From Halanaerobiales bacterium (GTDB lineage Bacteria > Bacillota > Halanaerobiia > Halanaerobiales > DTU029): DNA of 64,000 bases. The stretch covers positions 1 through 64,000 of the forward strand of contig JANWJZ010000023.1 of assembly GCA_025451675.1 (NCBI GenBank), written 5' to 3'. Below are positions 10,495-20,501 of the stretch, piece after piece. How positions within the stretch are numbered: the first letter of the stretch is position 1; each line of letters begins with the position of its first letter. The notes below the pieces were generated by a model. That model saw only the letters and a program-made list of their open reading frames with translations, had not been told where the DNA came from and made no database searches. Made by a program: the position numbers and the translations under genes.

Positions 10495-12171
10495 ATGGAT
10501 CTGTCAGTTGTTGCTGCTTTGACTGTATTACAGTTGTTTTTTAGTATTGTAATCGGCCTATATTTCTGGAACCTGCTGAAGAGCCAGCAGGGAACGAAAA
10601 GGGCGGTTATAAAGGAATCGAAGAGTGAATTGAATAAACTGCGGGCGATGAGAAGGATTTCCTTAACAGAACCCCTGGCCGAAAAGACCCGTCCGGAGAA
10701 ATTTCAGGATATAATTGGCCAGGAAGAAGGGATAGAAGCCCTGAAGGCTGCTATCTGCGGTCCCAATCCCCAGCATGTCATTATCTATGGCCCGCCTGGT
10801 GTCGGTAAAACTGCTGCCGCCAGGCTGGTTCTGGAGACAGCTAAAAGATCAGCAACTTCTCCTTTTAGAATGGATGCCAAATTTATAGAAATAGACGCCA
10901 CTACGGCCCGTTTTGATGAAAGGAGTATCGCCGATCCCCTGATTGGTTCTGTACATGATCCTATTTATCAGGGGGCTGGAGCCATGGGGGTGGCCGGCAT
11001 ACCGCAGCCCAAACCGGGAGCTGTTACGAAAGCCCATGGTGGTATACTCTTCATTGATGAGATCGGTGAACTCCACCCCATACAGATGAATAAGCTCTTA
11101 AAGGTCCTGGAGGACCGGAAGGTATATCTGGATAGTGCCTATTACAATGAAGAGGATACTAATATTCCTCAATATATCCATGATATCTTTCAGAATGGTT
11201 TACCGGCTGATTTCCGTTTAATCGGTGCTACTACCAGGCAGCCTCATGAGATACCTCCGGCGATAAGGTCCCGCTGCCTGGAGATTTATTTTAATCCCCT
11301 CACCCCTGAACAGTTGAGGATAATTGCCCAAAGGGCAGTTGATAAGATAGATTTCTGTATCGAGGAGAAAGCCCTGGATTTGATTACTGGTTATGCGGGG
11401 AATGGGCGGGAAGCTGTAAATATGGTTCAACTGGCTGCGGGAATGGCCTTAACTGATGGCCGCAATATTATCATTCAGGAAGATATGGAAAGGGTTATCA
11501 ATAGTGGCAGATATACGCCAAGACAGGACAGAAAGATTCCTGAATTTCCCCAGGTGGGGGTTGTCAATGGACTGGCAGTTCATGGTGCCAATACAGGAAT
11601 ATTACTGGAGATAGAGGCCTTTGCAATCAGGGTAGGAGCAGGTAAAGGAAGTATCAGGATTACCGGAGCTATTGATGAGGAGGAACTGGATGGTGGTAGC
11701 CGTAAGATCAGGAGAAAAAGTATGGCAAAAGAGGCAGCAGAGAATGCTTTAACAGCTTTACGCCGAATACTGGACATTAATCCCTTTGATTATGATATAC
11801 ATATTAATTTTCCGGGAGGAATACCGGTAGACGGGCCTTCAGCCGGTGTATCCATGGCCGTAGCCATTTACTCTGTCCTCAGCAATAAGCCTGTAGATAA
11901 TAAAATCGCCATGACCGGGGAGGTATCCATTAGAGGCCTGATTAAACCGGTCGGCGGTGTAGCGGCTAAGGTGGAAGCAGCTTTGAGGGCAGGAGCACGG
12001 AAGGTCCTTATACCTGCCGATAATTATCAGAATATCTTCAGGAAATTACGGGGAATAGAGGTTATCCCGATCAGGACACTGGAAGAAGCCATTAAGATGG
12101 CCATCACTGTAAATGAAGAAGAGAGAATTAAACTGGTAACTGCAGAAAGGTTGCTGCCTATTTCAACCTGA
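10495..12171 (+). CDS. lonB: ATP-dependent protease LonB
   Basis: N-terminal TM segment, [16 protein letters not shown], Lon protease catalytic region GGIPVDGPSAGVSMAVAIYSVLSNKPV. Confidence 0.93.
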   Translation: MDLSVVAALTVLQLFFSIVIGLYFWNLLKSQQGTKRAVIKESKSELNKLRAMRRISLTEPLAEKTRPEKFQDIIGQEEGIEALKAAICGPNPQHVIIYGPPGVGKTAAARLVLETAKRSATSPFRMDAKFIEIDATTARFDERSIADPLIGSVHDPIYQGAGAMGVAGIPQPKPGAVTKAHGGILFIDEIGELHPIQMNKLLKVLEDRKVYLDSAYYNEEDTNIPQYIHDIFQNGLPADFRLIGATTRQPHEIPPAIRSRCLEIYFNPLTPEQLRIIAQRAVDKIDFCIEEKALDLITGYAGNGREAVNMVQLAAGMALTDGRNIIIQEDMERVINSGRYTPRQDRKIPEFPQVGVVNGLAVHGANTGILLEIEAFAIRVGAGKGSIRITGAIDEEELDGGSRKIRRKSMAKEAAENALTALRRILDINPFDYDIHINFPGGIPVDGPSAGVSMAVAIYSVLSNKPVDNKIAMTGEVSIRGLIKPVGGVAAKVEAALRAGARKVLIPADNYQNIFRKLRGIEVIPIRTLEEAIKMAITVNEEERIKLVTAERLLPIST

Positions 12172-12209
12172 GAAATAGTTTCCTAAATATAAGAATATAC
12201 AGGATAAGT

Positions 12210-12237
12210 TAACCTCGTCATCTGACGAGGTTATTTC
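12210..12237 (+). terminator. Rho-independent-like terminator after lonB
   Basis: taacctcgtca-tc-tgacgaggtta then ttt. Confidence 0.7.
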
Positions 12238-12331
12238 TGGAATTGAGAATTTATGAAAATTGTATTAAAATAATAAGTCAGGCAGGAAAATCAATTTATG
12301 AATAGAAGTTAATTTATGGAGGTGATAAGAG

Positions 12332-14689
12332 GTGATAAAGAAAAAGGTTAAATATATAGAAGACATAATTAATGTCATTGAATTGCCTTTACTGGCATCA
12401 CGTGGTGTTGTAATCTTTCCACATATGGTTTTGCCATTACTGGTTGGTCGCGATAGATCTATTGGGGCCCTGGAAAAGGCCATGGAAGAGGGCAAACAGA
12501 TTATAGTTACAGCCCAGAAAGACGAGACAATAGAAGATCCGGAGAAAGAAGACCTTTACGATGTTGGTACCATTTCCGAGATTAAACAGCTTGTTAAATT
12601 GCCCAATGGTATGATTAAGGTAGTTGTAGCCGGAATTGCCAGGGCAAAAATACTGGAGTTTATTCAGGAAGAAGATTATTTTCTGGTTAAAGCGGAGCGT
12701 CTGGAAGCCGGAGAGGAAAAAGACATTCAGGTAGAGGCTCTGATGCGTTCTGCCCTGGATGGGTTCCAGGAATATATAAAATATAACCGCCATTTACCGG
12801 CAGAAACTATTCTGACTGTTAATAATATAGAAGAACCAGGCAGATTGGCAGATGTGATTGCCTCTCATCTGGAATTGAAGCTGAAAGATGAACAGACACT
12901 ATTGGAGATCATAGATGTTAAAGAAAGACTGGAAACATTGTTGACTTTCCTCAGCAATGAGATAGAGATCTTAAAGGTAGAGGAACAGATACATAAAAGA
13001 GTGAGAAAACAGGTAGAAAAGACCCAGAAAGAATATTACCTGCGGGAGCAATTAAAGGCTATCAAGGAAGAACTGGAAACAGATTCAGATGATCTGGAAA
13101 TACAGGAATACGAAGAAAAGGCAGCCAGTCTTGCCCTGCCGGAAAAAGTTGCCGAACGGATTCAGGATGAAATCAATAAACTCAGCAGGACCCCTTCCAT
13201 GTCTCCAGAGGCTACTGTAATCAGGAATTATCTGGATTGTGTCCTTGATTTACCCTGGGGTATCTATGATGAAGAAGAGATAGATTTAGAAGAAGCTGAG
13301 AAAATTTTAAATGAAGATCATTATGGACTGGAAGATGTAAAGTTAAGAATCCTGGAGTATCTGGCTGTGAGAAAACTGGCACCGGAACAGAAGGGCCCAA
13401 TCCTGTGCCTGATTGGCCCTCCGGGTGTTGGTAAGACCTCCCTGGGCCGGTCCATTGCCAGGGCTTTAAAGAGGAAGTTTGTCCGCATCTCCCTGGGAGG
13501 TGTGCGGGATGAGGCGGAAATTAGGGGCCACCGCAGAACCTATATTGGTTCCCGGCCGGGCCGGATAATCAACGGTATGCGGGAGGCCGGTACCAGCAAT
13601 CCTGTCTTTTTGCTGGATGAGGTCGATAAGATGACTGCCGATTTCCGCGGAGATCCGGCAGCTGCCTTACTGGAGGTCCTTGACCCGGCACAGAATAGTG
13701 ATTTTACCGATCATTATCTGGAATTACCCTTTGATCTTTCCCAGGTTATGTTTATTACTACAGCCAATATATCTTATCCTATCCCCCCTCCATTACTGGA
13801 CAGGATGGAGGTTATAGAAATATCCGGCTATACGGATGAAGAAAAAGTGGAGATAGCCATAAGGCATCTAATCCCACGGATTATAGAGGAACATGGCCTG
13901 GATGATGAGAAGATTAACTTCTCCAGGAATTCTATATACCGGATTATCAGGGAATATACCCGGGAGGCCGGTGTACGGAACCTGGAAAGGAAACTGGCCA
14001 CTGTAGCCAGAAAGGTCAGCAAGGAGATTGTAGAGGGAAGAGCACGGCAGGCCCGGATAACTACACAGAATCTGGAAAAGTATCTGGGAGTTCCTATCTT
14101 TAAGGATGAGAAGGCAGAGAAGAAAAACCGCATTGGCGTTGCAACAGGAATGGCCTATACTGAGGCAGGAGGAGATATACTGGATATAGAGGTGGCTGTT
14201 GTGCCCGGTAAAGGTAAGCTTTTGCTGACCGGTTCTCTGGGTGATGTTATGAAAGAATCTGCCCAGGCAGCCCTCAGTTATATTAGATCCAAATACCAGC
14301 TCCTGGGCCTGGAAGAGGATTTTCATGAGAAATATGATATCCATATCCATGTTCCCCAGGGTGCCGTTCCCAAAGATGGCCCATCAGCGGGGATCACAAT
14401 TGCTTCAGCAATAGCTTCTGCCCTGAGCAACAGGCCGGTCAGGGGAGATCTGGCCATGACCGGTGAGATAACTTTGAGGGGCAGGGTCCTGCCAGTGGGA
14501 GGAATCAAGACAAAGGTACTGGCGGCACGCCGTTCAGGCCTGAAAAAGGTAATACTTCCCCTGGAGAATAAAAAAGACTTCCAGGAGATAGATGAAAAGA
14601 TAAGGCGCAGCATTAAGGCAGAGTTTGTAGAGCATATGGATGAGGTCCTGGGACTGGTTCTGTTGGATGGTGAGCAGGGTGAGGTTTAA
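12332..14689 (+). CDS. lon: ATP-dependent protease La (Lon)
   Basis: N-terminal LON domain [41 protein letters not shown]; catalytic [19 protein letters not shown]. Confidence 0.97.
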   Translation: MIKKKVKYIEDIINVIELPLLASRGVVIFPHMVLPLLVGRDRSIGALEKAMEEGKQIIVTAQKDETIEDPEKEDLYDVGTISEIKQLVKLPNGMIKVVVAGIARAKILEFIQEEDYFLVKAERLEAGEEKDIQVEALMRSALDGFQEYIKYNRHLPAETILTVNNIEEPGRLADVIASHLELKLKDEQTLLEIIDVKERLETLLTFLSNEIEILKVEEQIHKRVRKQVEKTQKEYYLREQLKAIKEELETDSDDLEIQEYEEKAASLALPEKVAERIQDEINKLSRTPSMSPEATVIRNYLDCVLDLPWGIYDEEEIDLEEAEKILNEDHYGLEDVKLRILEYLAVRKLAPEQKGPILCLIGPPGVGKTSLGRSIARALKRKFVRISLGGVRDEAEIRGHRRTYIGSRPGRIINGMREAGTSNPVFLLDEVDKMTADFRGDPAAALLEVLDPAQNSDFTDHYLELPFDLSQVMFITTANISYPIPPPLLDRMEVIEISGYTDEEKVEIAIRHLIPRIIEEHGLDDEKINFSRNSIYRIIREYTREAGVRNLERKLATVARKVSKEIVEGRARQARITTQNLEKYLGVPIFKDEKAEKKNRIGVATGMAYTEAGGDILDIEVAVVPGKGKLLLTGSLGDVMKESAQAALSYIRSKYQLLGLEEDFHEKYDIHIHVPQGAVPKDGPSAGITIASAIASALSNRPVRGDLAMTGEITLRGRVLPVGGIKTKVLAARRSGLKKVILPLENKKDFQEIDEKIRRSIKAEFVEHMDEVLGLVLLDGEQGEV

Positions 14690-15284
14690 TAATCCCCGTT
14701 TTGAAATCAGTGCCTATAGCAGCAAAGATTTTCCTGTCCATAATAATCCGGAGGTTGCTTTTTCTGGCCGCTCCAATGTAGGGAAGTCCTCCATGATCAA
14801 TAAGCTGGTAAATAGCAATAAACTGGCCAGAACCAGTTCCCAACCAGGGAGAACCCAGAGCATAAATTTTTATAATATAGATGATCGATTTTATCTTGTA
14901 GATCTCCCTGGTTATGGTTTTGCCAAAGTCCCGAAGAAATTGAAAGAAAAATGGTCTGTCTTAATTGACGATTACCTACATAATAGAGAAAACCTTGCCG
15001 GAATAATACAGATTGTTGATGCCCGTCATAAACCTTCCCGGGAGGACCAGATGATGGTTAACTGGCTGCTGGAAACCGGGATACCTACATTAATCGTGGC
15101 TACAAAGGTTGATAAGATTTCACGTGGCCAGTGGGCAAAACAGGAAAAAATGATTAAGGAAACACTTGCTTTGAGGCCAGATATTCCTTTCTGTTTTTTT
15201 TCAGCTAAAACCGGTGAGGGTTTAAAAACGGTAGAAAATTTTATCAGTGATATTATTGATAAAAAAAGGATGTCAGTGCAATGA
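14679..15284 (+). CDS. engB: GTP-binding protein EngB/YsxC (ribosome biogenesis)
   Basis: [43 protein letters not shown] 14679 overlaps the lon stop by 11 nt. Confidence 0.93.
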   Translation: MRFNNPRFEISAYSSKDFPVHNNPEVAFSGRSNVGKSSMINKLVNSNKLARTSSQPGRTQSINFYNIDDRFYLVDLPGYGFAKVPKKLKEKWSVLIDDYLHNRENLAGIIQIVDARHKPSREDQMMVNWLLETGIPTLIVATKVDKISRGQWAKQEKMIKETLALRPDIPFCFFSAKTGEGLKTVENFISDIIDKKRMSVQ

Positions 15285-16105
15285 AAAATAAGGCGTATAC
15301 ATCCTCATTTGCCAGCATCTATGATGATGTCATGGGTACGGTACCTTACCAGGTGTGGTATGACTATTTGAAGGAGATTTTGGACTATTACCAGCTTGAA
15401 GCCAGAAAAGTACTGGATCTGGCCTGTGGTACTGGGAATATGAGTCTTTTGTTTGCCCGGGATAATTACCAGGTTACGGGAGTGGATCGTTCCAGTGGCA
15501 TGCTGGAGGTAGCGAAGCAGAAAGCCAGGGAAGAAGAGCTGGAGATCAATTTTATTGAAGCGGATTTATGTTCTTTTCAGCTGGAAGAAAAATTTGATCT
15601 GGCTATCTCCCTTTTCGATAGTTTAAATTATATCCTGCAACTGGAGGATTTAAAAAAGGTATTTAAGAATGTATTTGACTCCCTCAGAGATGGTGGTATT
15701 TTCATCTTTGATGTAAATACCCTGAGCAGATTGATGAGTATTGAACCAGGAACAACTATATTAAATGGAGAAGATTATACCTGTATCTGGGAAGATATTG
15801 TCAATGAAGAAAAAAAGCTCTGGCAGGTAAAACTAAAGATATACCATAAAGATACAGGAGAGTATCATGAAGAATTCCATCAGGAAAAGGGGTATAAAAT
15901 TGCGGATTTGAAGGGAGCCTTAAAGGAAGCTGAATTTGAGGATATCGCTGTTTTTAATGCCTATACATTTACTGAAGCCACTGATAATGATAACAGAATT
16001 TATTTTGTTGCTTTAAAGAACAGGAAAAGGTCAGCAGAAAGACCAGTACTCCGTTCAGTCAAAAATCTGAAATGGGGTATTAAAAGATTTATAAATGGAT
16101 TGTAA
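15281..16105 (+). CDS. Class I SAM-dependent methyltransferase
   Basis: VLDLACGTGNMSLLFARDNYQVTGVDRSSGML. Confidence 0.88.
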   Translation: MKNKAYTSSFASIYDDVMGTVPYQVWYDYLKEILDYYQLEARKVLDLACGTGNMSLLFARDNYQVTGVDRSSGMLEVAKQKAREEELEINFIEADLCSFQLEEKFDLAISLFDSLNYILQLEDLKKVFKNVFDSLRDGGIFIFDVNTLSRLMSIEPGTTILNGEDYTCIWEDIVNEEKKLWQVKLKIYHKDTGEYHEEFHQEKGYKIADLKGALKEAEFEDIAVFNAYTFTEATDNDNRIYFVALKNRKRSAERPVLRSVKNLKWGIKRFINGL

Positions 16106-16107
16106 TT

Positions 16108-16374
16108 TTATTTACGTGTTCCGATTAAAATCAGGGCTACACCTGCTGCTATAAGCAGCAGGTTTTTTAATTCCAGCCTGTCTCTGATTTCAATCAGTCC
16201 GACAAAGGTAACCAGAAGCAGAATCAGGGGGCCCAGTAGCCCAAGAAAGGCATTGATTTTAATGGCGGTTGTAACATTTTTGAAATAATACATTAAACAG
16301 GCAGCTCCCATCTCCATTAAACTTGAGAGAAGCCTCAGAAAGATCATTATATAAAGGGCATTGTTTATTTTCAT
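16108..16374 (-). CDS. YqhV-like small membrane protein (DUF2619)
   Basis: LRLLSSLMEMGAACLMYYF...IKINAFLGLLGPLILLLVTFVGL resembles YqhV; good RBS. Confidence 0.7.
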   Translation of the reverse strand: MKINNALYIMIFLRLLSSLMEMGAACLMYYFKNVTTAIKINAFLGLLGPLILLLVTFVGLIEIRDRLELKNLLLIAAGVALILIGTRK

Positions 16375-16517
16375 AAGATAGCTTTCCTCCTGATTTTATA
16401 TAATGAATACTACAGTAAAGTATTCCTGTTTTAATTTATATTCAGTGAATTTACGTTAATGACAGGAAAAGCCCGGCTCCAATCAATGTAGTTACAGGAA
16501 TAAAGTTTTTAGAAAGA

Positions 16518-16560
16518 AAAAAGAGGCATAGTTCCTTCTGTGGAATTCATGCCTCTTTTT
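16518..16560. terminator. Bidirectional-type hairpin 3' of the ndh-2 gene
   Basis: aaaaagaggcat...atgcctcttttt; A and T tracts on both sides. Confidence 0.75.
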
Positions 16561-16594
16561 ATTCATTATACTATTTATAAAGGAAACCTGGATT

Positions 16595-18361
16595 TTATAC
16601 CTTTTGGATTGGCTTTACCACTTTCCCTAAAGCTTCCTTTTTTCCCTTTTTCCTGGGCCAGAGGATTTTTTTCAGCCAGGGCAGCAGGTAATAGTCTGCA
16701 CTTAAAGCCCGGCCAGCCCCTATAAGGGCGATAGAACTGAATAACCACCAGGGTAATGTAGGATTAGATGGATAGAATCCGGAAAGGAAGAAGTTAATGG
16801 TCATAAAGGTAGAACCAAGAGCGGCCAGGGGTGTAAGGATTCCCAGGGTAAGGGCAATACCCAAGGCCAGTTCACCCAGGGTTATCATATATTGAAATAA
16901 TAAAGCATTGGGAAAGACCACTGCTTCCATAAAATCTACATACCAGCCAACCGGATTGGGGCCAATTGGTGAAGTGGAAGCACCGGCAACCAGCTTATCC
17001 CCATAGACAAGCCAGCCGCTATATACTTTATCTATTCCGGATTTAAGCCATTGTATACCAAGGAAGATACGTAAAATGGCGAAGAAGATTGAATACCCCC
17101 TATGAGTGGCATGGCCAAGTATCCGGGCAGCAAATCCCTCGCCTTTGCCCTGTCTTTCCATGTAGTTCAGGGAGTATCTTATTCCATTTTTGAGTCCACC
17201 GATTCCAAGTAGATAGTGGATATTAACCATATGTTTCATAAAAATGGCTGGCCAGCCCCTGAGGGAGATTCCCATCAGATTGGCGATGCCGTATCTGCCG
17301 CCAATGGAGACCATGATACCATGTAACCTGGGATTAATTTCTTCTTTTGTTCTTCCATTTATATCTGCCGCAATATTTATGGCGGCAGTTTTACCGGTTT
17401 GCAGGGCTGCTTCTACCAGTGCCGGCAGGATTTTTTTATCATGCCAGGGTGTTGCAGCATTATCACCGATGGCATAAACCTCCGGGTAATCCAGGGTCTG
17501 TAAATACTCATTTACTTTTATCCGTCCATTTTTTTCACTTTTTAATTCCAGACTGCTGGCAATTTCAGAGGCACTTATGCCGCAATTCCAGATAACTGTT
17601 CTACAGGCAATCTCTTCGCCACTATCCAGGATCAGGCTATTTCCTTTTACTTCTTTTACAAAGGAACCTGTCTTTAGCTTGACCCCTCTTTTTTTCAGAT
17701 AGTCACTGGCTCTTTCGGCCAGCCGTCTCTCGAAATTGGGCAGGATTTGTTCCAGCCCTTCCACCAGATAGAGTTCTACATCTTCTCTGGGTATCTCATA
17801 CTGGTCACAGAGCTTGTCTATCCATTCCAGTAATTCACCTGTCATTTCCACCCCGGTGAATCCTCCGCCACAGACAGCAAAACTCAATAATTCCTTTCTG
17901 CTTTCCGTATCCCTGGCCAGCCTGGCTTCCTGAAAACAATTCTGGATATGTTTATTTATTCTTTCCGCATCTTTCAGAGACCAGAGGGTAAAGGCGTTTT
18001 CACTGATGCCCTTTACTCCGCAGTCACTTGGTTTGCTGCCTGTTGCCAGGATCAAATAATCATAATTATATTCATAGTTATCAGATCTCAGGGTTTTTTC
18101 AGCAAAATTGATTCCAGTTATATAATCTTCAATTACATTTACCCTGGTAGAAGCAAAGAGCTCATCCAGGCTTATCTGAACACCTTCACAGTCAATTCTG
18201 TTTCCTGCTACTTCATGGATTCCGCTTAATAGAATATGGTAAGGGTTATTGTTTATTAGTGTAATTGTCACATCATAATTATCTTTAAGTAACCTGTTGA
18301 GAGTTTTTGCTGCTTCTATGCCTCCATATCCTGCTCCCAGAACTATGATATTTTTTCCCAT
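16595..18361 (-). CDS. Type II NADH dehydrogenase (NDH-2)-like FAD oxidoreductase with C-terminal DoxX-like membrane domain
   Basis: N-terminal GAGYGGIEAAKTL, AVCGGGFTGVEMTGEL, VYAIGDNA; C-terminal about 150 aa with LRIFLGIQWLKSGIDKVYSGW...MITLGELALGIALTLGILTPLAALGSTFMTINFFLSG typical of DoxX. Confidence 0.88.
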   Translation of the reverse strand: MGKNIIVLGAGYGGIEAAKTLNRLLKDNYDVTITLINNNPYHILLSGIHEVAGNRIDCEGVQISLDELFASTRVNVIEDYITGINFAEKTLRSDNYEYNYDYLILATGSKPSDCGVKGISENAFTLWSLKDAERINKHIQNCFQEARLARDTESRKELLSFAVCGGGFTGVEMTGELLEWIDKLCDQYEIPREDVELYLVEGLEQILPNFERRLAERASDYLKKRGVKLKTGSFVKEVKGNSLILDSGEEIACRTVIWNCGISASEIASSLELKSEKNGRIKVNEYLQTLDYPEVYAIGDNAATPWHDKKILPALVEAALQTGKTAAINIAADINGRTKEEINPRLHGIMVSIGGRYGIANLMGISLRGWPAIFMKHMVNIHYLLGIGGLKNGIRYSLNYMERQGKGEGFAARILGHATHRGYSIFFAILRIFLGIQWLKSGIDKVYSGWLVYGDKLVAGASTSPIGPNPVGWYVDFMEAVVFPNALLFQYMITLGELALGIALTLGILTPLAALGSTFMTINFFLSGFYPSNPTLPWWLFSSIALIGAGRALSADYYLLPWLKKILWPRKKGKKEALGKVVKPIQKV

Positions 18362-18436
18362 ATTGCGACCTCCTTAAGGCTTATTATTTCCTACTAAGTT
18401 ATTTTTTAATATGTAAAAGTATGTTTTTGAAAAATA

Positions 18437-18454
18437 TTGTTATATATTGCACAA
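18437..18454. promoter_or_regulatory. Rex-like operator candidate
   Basis: 18-bp TTGTTATATATTGCACAA; ends TTGT/ACAA with the overall spacing of Rex sites (TTGTGAA-N4-TTCACAA). Confidence 0.45.
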
Positions 18455-18458
18455 CTTA

Positions 18459-18486
18459 ATTATATCAGAATAATAACTATTTGCAA
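18459..18486 (-). promoter_or_regulatory. Predicted promoter of the ndh-2 gene
   Basis: Minus strand TTGCAA, 16-nt spacer, TATAAT. Confidence 0.55.
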
Positions 18487-18504
18487 CAAAAATTCGAAAA
18501 TAAA

Positions 18505-18533
18505 TTGACGGATGTAATAAAATATTATATAAT
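18505..18533 (+). promoter_or_regulatory. Predicted promoter of the FMN-binding protein gene
   Basis: TTGACG, 17-nt spacer, TATAAT. Confidence 0.65.
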
Positions 18534-18640
18534 ATTAAATCATAAAGAATAAGAAATAGTGTACCTAACTAACAAAACATGTTAGAGTTTTCACTATTAA
18601 AATCTTTTGTTAATTAATATTAGAAAGGGAGGCGTTATTA

Positions 18641-19312
18641 GTGAAAAGAATTTTTTTAATGACTGTAGCTATTTTTTTAGTATCAAGTTTACTTATTTTT
18701 GCTGCTGATTATAAGGATGGGCTCTATATAGGAGTGGTACCTGGTAGAGATGTTACTGTGGTAGAAGTAGGTATTACCAATGGTATTATCGTAGAGGTAA
18801 ATATTGTTTCGCCCGTTAAACTGGAGGCTACATATAATTTTGGCCCCGGTATTGATGCCTTTATTGAATATCCAGGAAAGGTACTGGCCCAGCAGAATAC
18901 AGAAATTGACGCAGTTGCCGGAGCTACTGGCAGCTATCAGGATTACAACAAGGCAGTACAGATGGCCCTGGATATAGCCAGTGGTAAATATAAGGGCAAC
19001 AAATATTATGGTTTAGCTAAAGATTTTGCCCACGGCCATGTTTTGATCGAGATTACTGTTGAAGGTAAGAAGGTAACTGATCTGCAGTTTATAACCAATG
19101 ATAGCGGCAGCAACAGAGTTACTTTAATGGGACCCAAAAATGAAAGCTATCCATATGGCCCTGCAAGAGAATTGTTTAGTTCTTTCAAGGATAAAGCTCT
19201 AGCAGCCATCGCAGCAGGTAAAAATGAGGTAGATGTAGTCACTGGAGCTACTTCCAGTTCCCATAGCTTTAATGCGGCTTTAAAACATGCCTTGAGCCAG
19301 GCTGGTTTATAA
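18641..19312 (+). CDS. Exported protein with two FMN-binding (FMN_bind) domains
   Basis: Signal peptide, no lipobox Cys; two flavinylation-like motifs, DAVAGATGS and DVVTGATSSS. Confidence 0.85.
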   Translation: MKRIFLMTVAIFLVSSLLIFAADYKDGLYIGVVPGRDVTVVEVGITNGIIVEVNIVSPVKLEATYNFGPGIDAFIEYPGKVLAQQNTEIDAVAGATGSYQDYNKAVQMALDIASGKYKGNKYYGLAKDFAHGHVLIEITVEGKKVTDLQFITNDSGSNRVTLMGPKNESYPYGPARELFSSFKDKALAAIAAGKNEVDVVTGATSSSHSFNAALKHALSQAGL

Positions 19313-19340
19313 AGACTATTAATTTTATATCACAGATAAG

Positions 19341-19363
19341 AGCCCCTTTAAAGGGGCTTTTGT
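19341..19363 (+). terminator. Rho-independent-like terminator/attenuator between FMN_bind gene and apbE
   Basis: Perfect palindrome agcccctttaaaggggct followed by tttgtttt. Confidence 0.75.
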
Positions 19364-19436
19364 TTTAATTGACATAATTTCTATTATCTTTTATACTTAA
19401 GTTGGTTAAAATACTTAACAGGCCAGGTGTTAAATT

Positions 19437-20501
19437 ATGAAAAGAAAAAATAACTACCCAGTATTTGTAATACTGCTTTTTATTATTTTAATGATCGCTT
19501 TCTTCCGTTCTGGTTCTCCGCAATATAATTTAAAAAAGATGACGGAGAAAACCAGAACAAATTTTTTAATGAATACACTGGTACAGATCAGAGTCTACGG
19601 TGAAGATCCGGACAGGGTTATTGACAGATCCTTTGAACGGATACAGAATATAGAGGAAATGATGAGCAGGACTCTTGCCGGCAGTGATATTTACAGGATT
19701 AATGAAAACAGTTCTTCCAGTGAATTTATTCCTGTTAATCCTGATACATTTAAAGTTCTGGAAAGAGCCTTGTTTTTTGCTGAGCTGACAGGGGGGAAAT
19801 TTGACCCTACTATCGGTCCATTGGTTGAATTATGGGGCATAGGTACTGCTGATGCCCGGGTACCAACAGAAGAAGAAGTAAAAGAAGCATTATCCCTGGT
19901 TGATTATAGGAAACTTATACTGAACCCCGGAGACAATGGTGTAAAATTATTGCTGGAAGGAATGAAACTGGATTTAGGAGGTATAGCCAAGGGCTTTGCT
20001 GCCGATGAAGTTAAGAAGATTTTAAAGGAAGAGGGCATAGAGAGTGCCTATATTAATCTTGGCGGTAATGTAATGCTTGTTGGCGGCAAGCCTGATGGAA
20101 GTCCCTGGAAAATAGGCATACAGGATCCCCGTTTTAACAGGGGTAATGTAATGGCCAGTATTGAATTAGAGGACAAGACTATTGTTACCTCCGGAAATTA
20201 TGAGCGTTATTTTGAGGAAGATGGAGTTATCTATCATCATATCCTGGATCCGGAGACAGGTTATCCAGCCAGTAGTGGTATAATAAGTGTCAGTATTATC
20301 TGTGATAGCTCTCTTGATGCTGATGCGCTTTCCACCAGTGTCTTTATCCTGGGGATGGAAAAAGGGCTGGAATTGATTAATCAGTTAGAAGGCTATGAGG
20401 CTATTATCATTACTGATGATCTGGGAATAGTATTAACGGAAGGCTTAAAAGGTAAAGTTACCTTATTAAATAAAGATTTTTACTTCCTGGGAAGTGATTA
20501 G
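19437..20501 (+). CDS. apbE: FAD:protein FMN transferase (ApbE family), membrane-anchored
   Basis: N-terminal TM; LDLGGIAKGFAADEV; AYINLGGNVMLVGGKPDGSPWKIGIQDPR; HHILDPETGYPA; DADALSTSVFILG. Confidence 0.93.
   Translation: MKRKNNYPVFVILLFIILMIAFFRSGSPQYNLKKMTEKTRTNFLMNTLVQIRVYGEDPDRVIDRSFERIQNIEEMMSRTLAGSDIYRINENSSSSEFIPVNPDTFKVLERALFFAELTGGKFDPTIGPLVELWGIGTADARVPTEEEVKEALSLVDYRKLILNPGDNGVKLLLEGMKLDLGGIAKGFAADEVKKILKEEGIESAYINLGGNVMLVGGKPDGSPWKIGIQDPRFNRGNVMASIELEDKTIVTSGNYERYFEEDGVIYHHILDPETGYPASSGIISVSIICDSSLDADALSTSVFILGMEKGLELINQLEGYEAIIITDDLGIVLTEGLKGKVTLLNKDFYFLGSD

Noticed and set aside
12437-12793. 118-aa minus-strand ORF in the lon 5' region
   Set aside because: Antisense to the conserved Lon N-domain; no supporting signals.
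13868-14350. 160-aa minus-strand ORF inside lon
   Set aside because: Antisense to a highly conserved lon coding region; composition looks like a shadow ORF and no RBS or family was recognised.
10495-14689. Adjacent LonB and Lon as a novel duplicated protease system
   Set aside because: clpP-clpX-lonB-lon-engB order is, to my knowledge, a standard arrangement in many Firmicutes.
18500-18640. FMN riboswitch upstream of the FMN_bind gene
   Set aside because: The leader is only about 100 nt and lacks recognisable RFN conserved segments; reported only as an inverted repeat.
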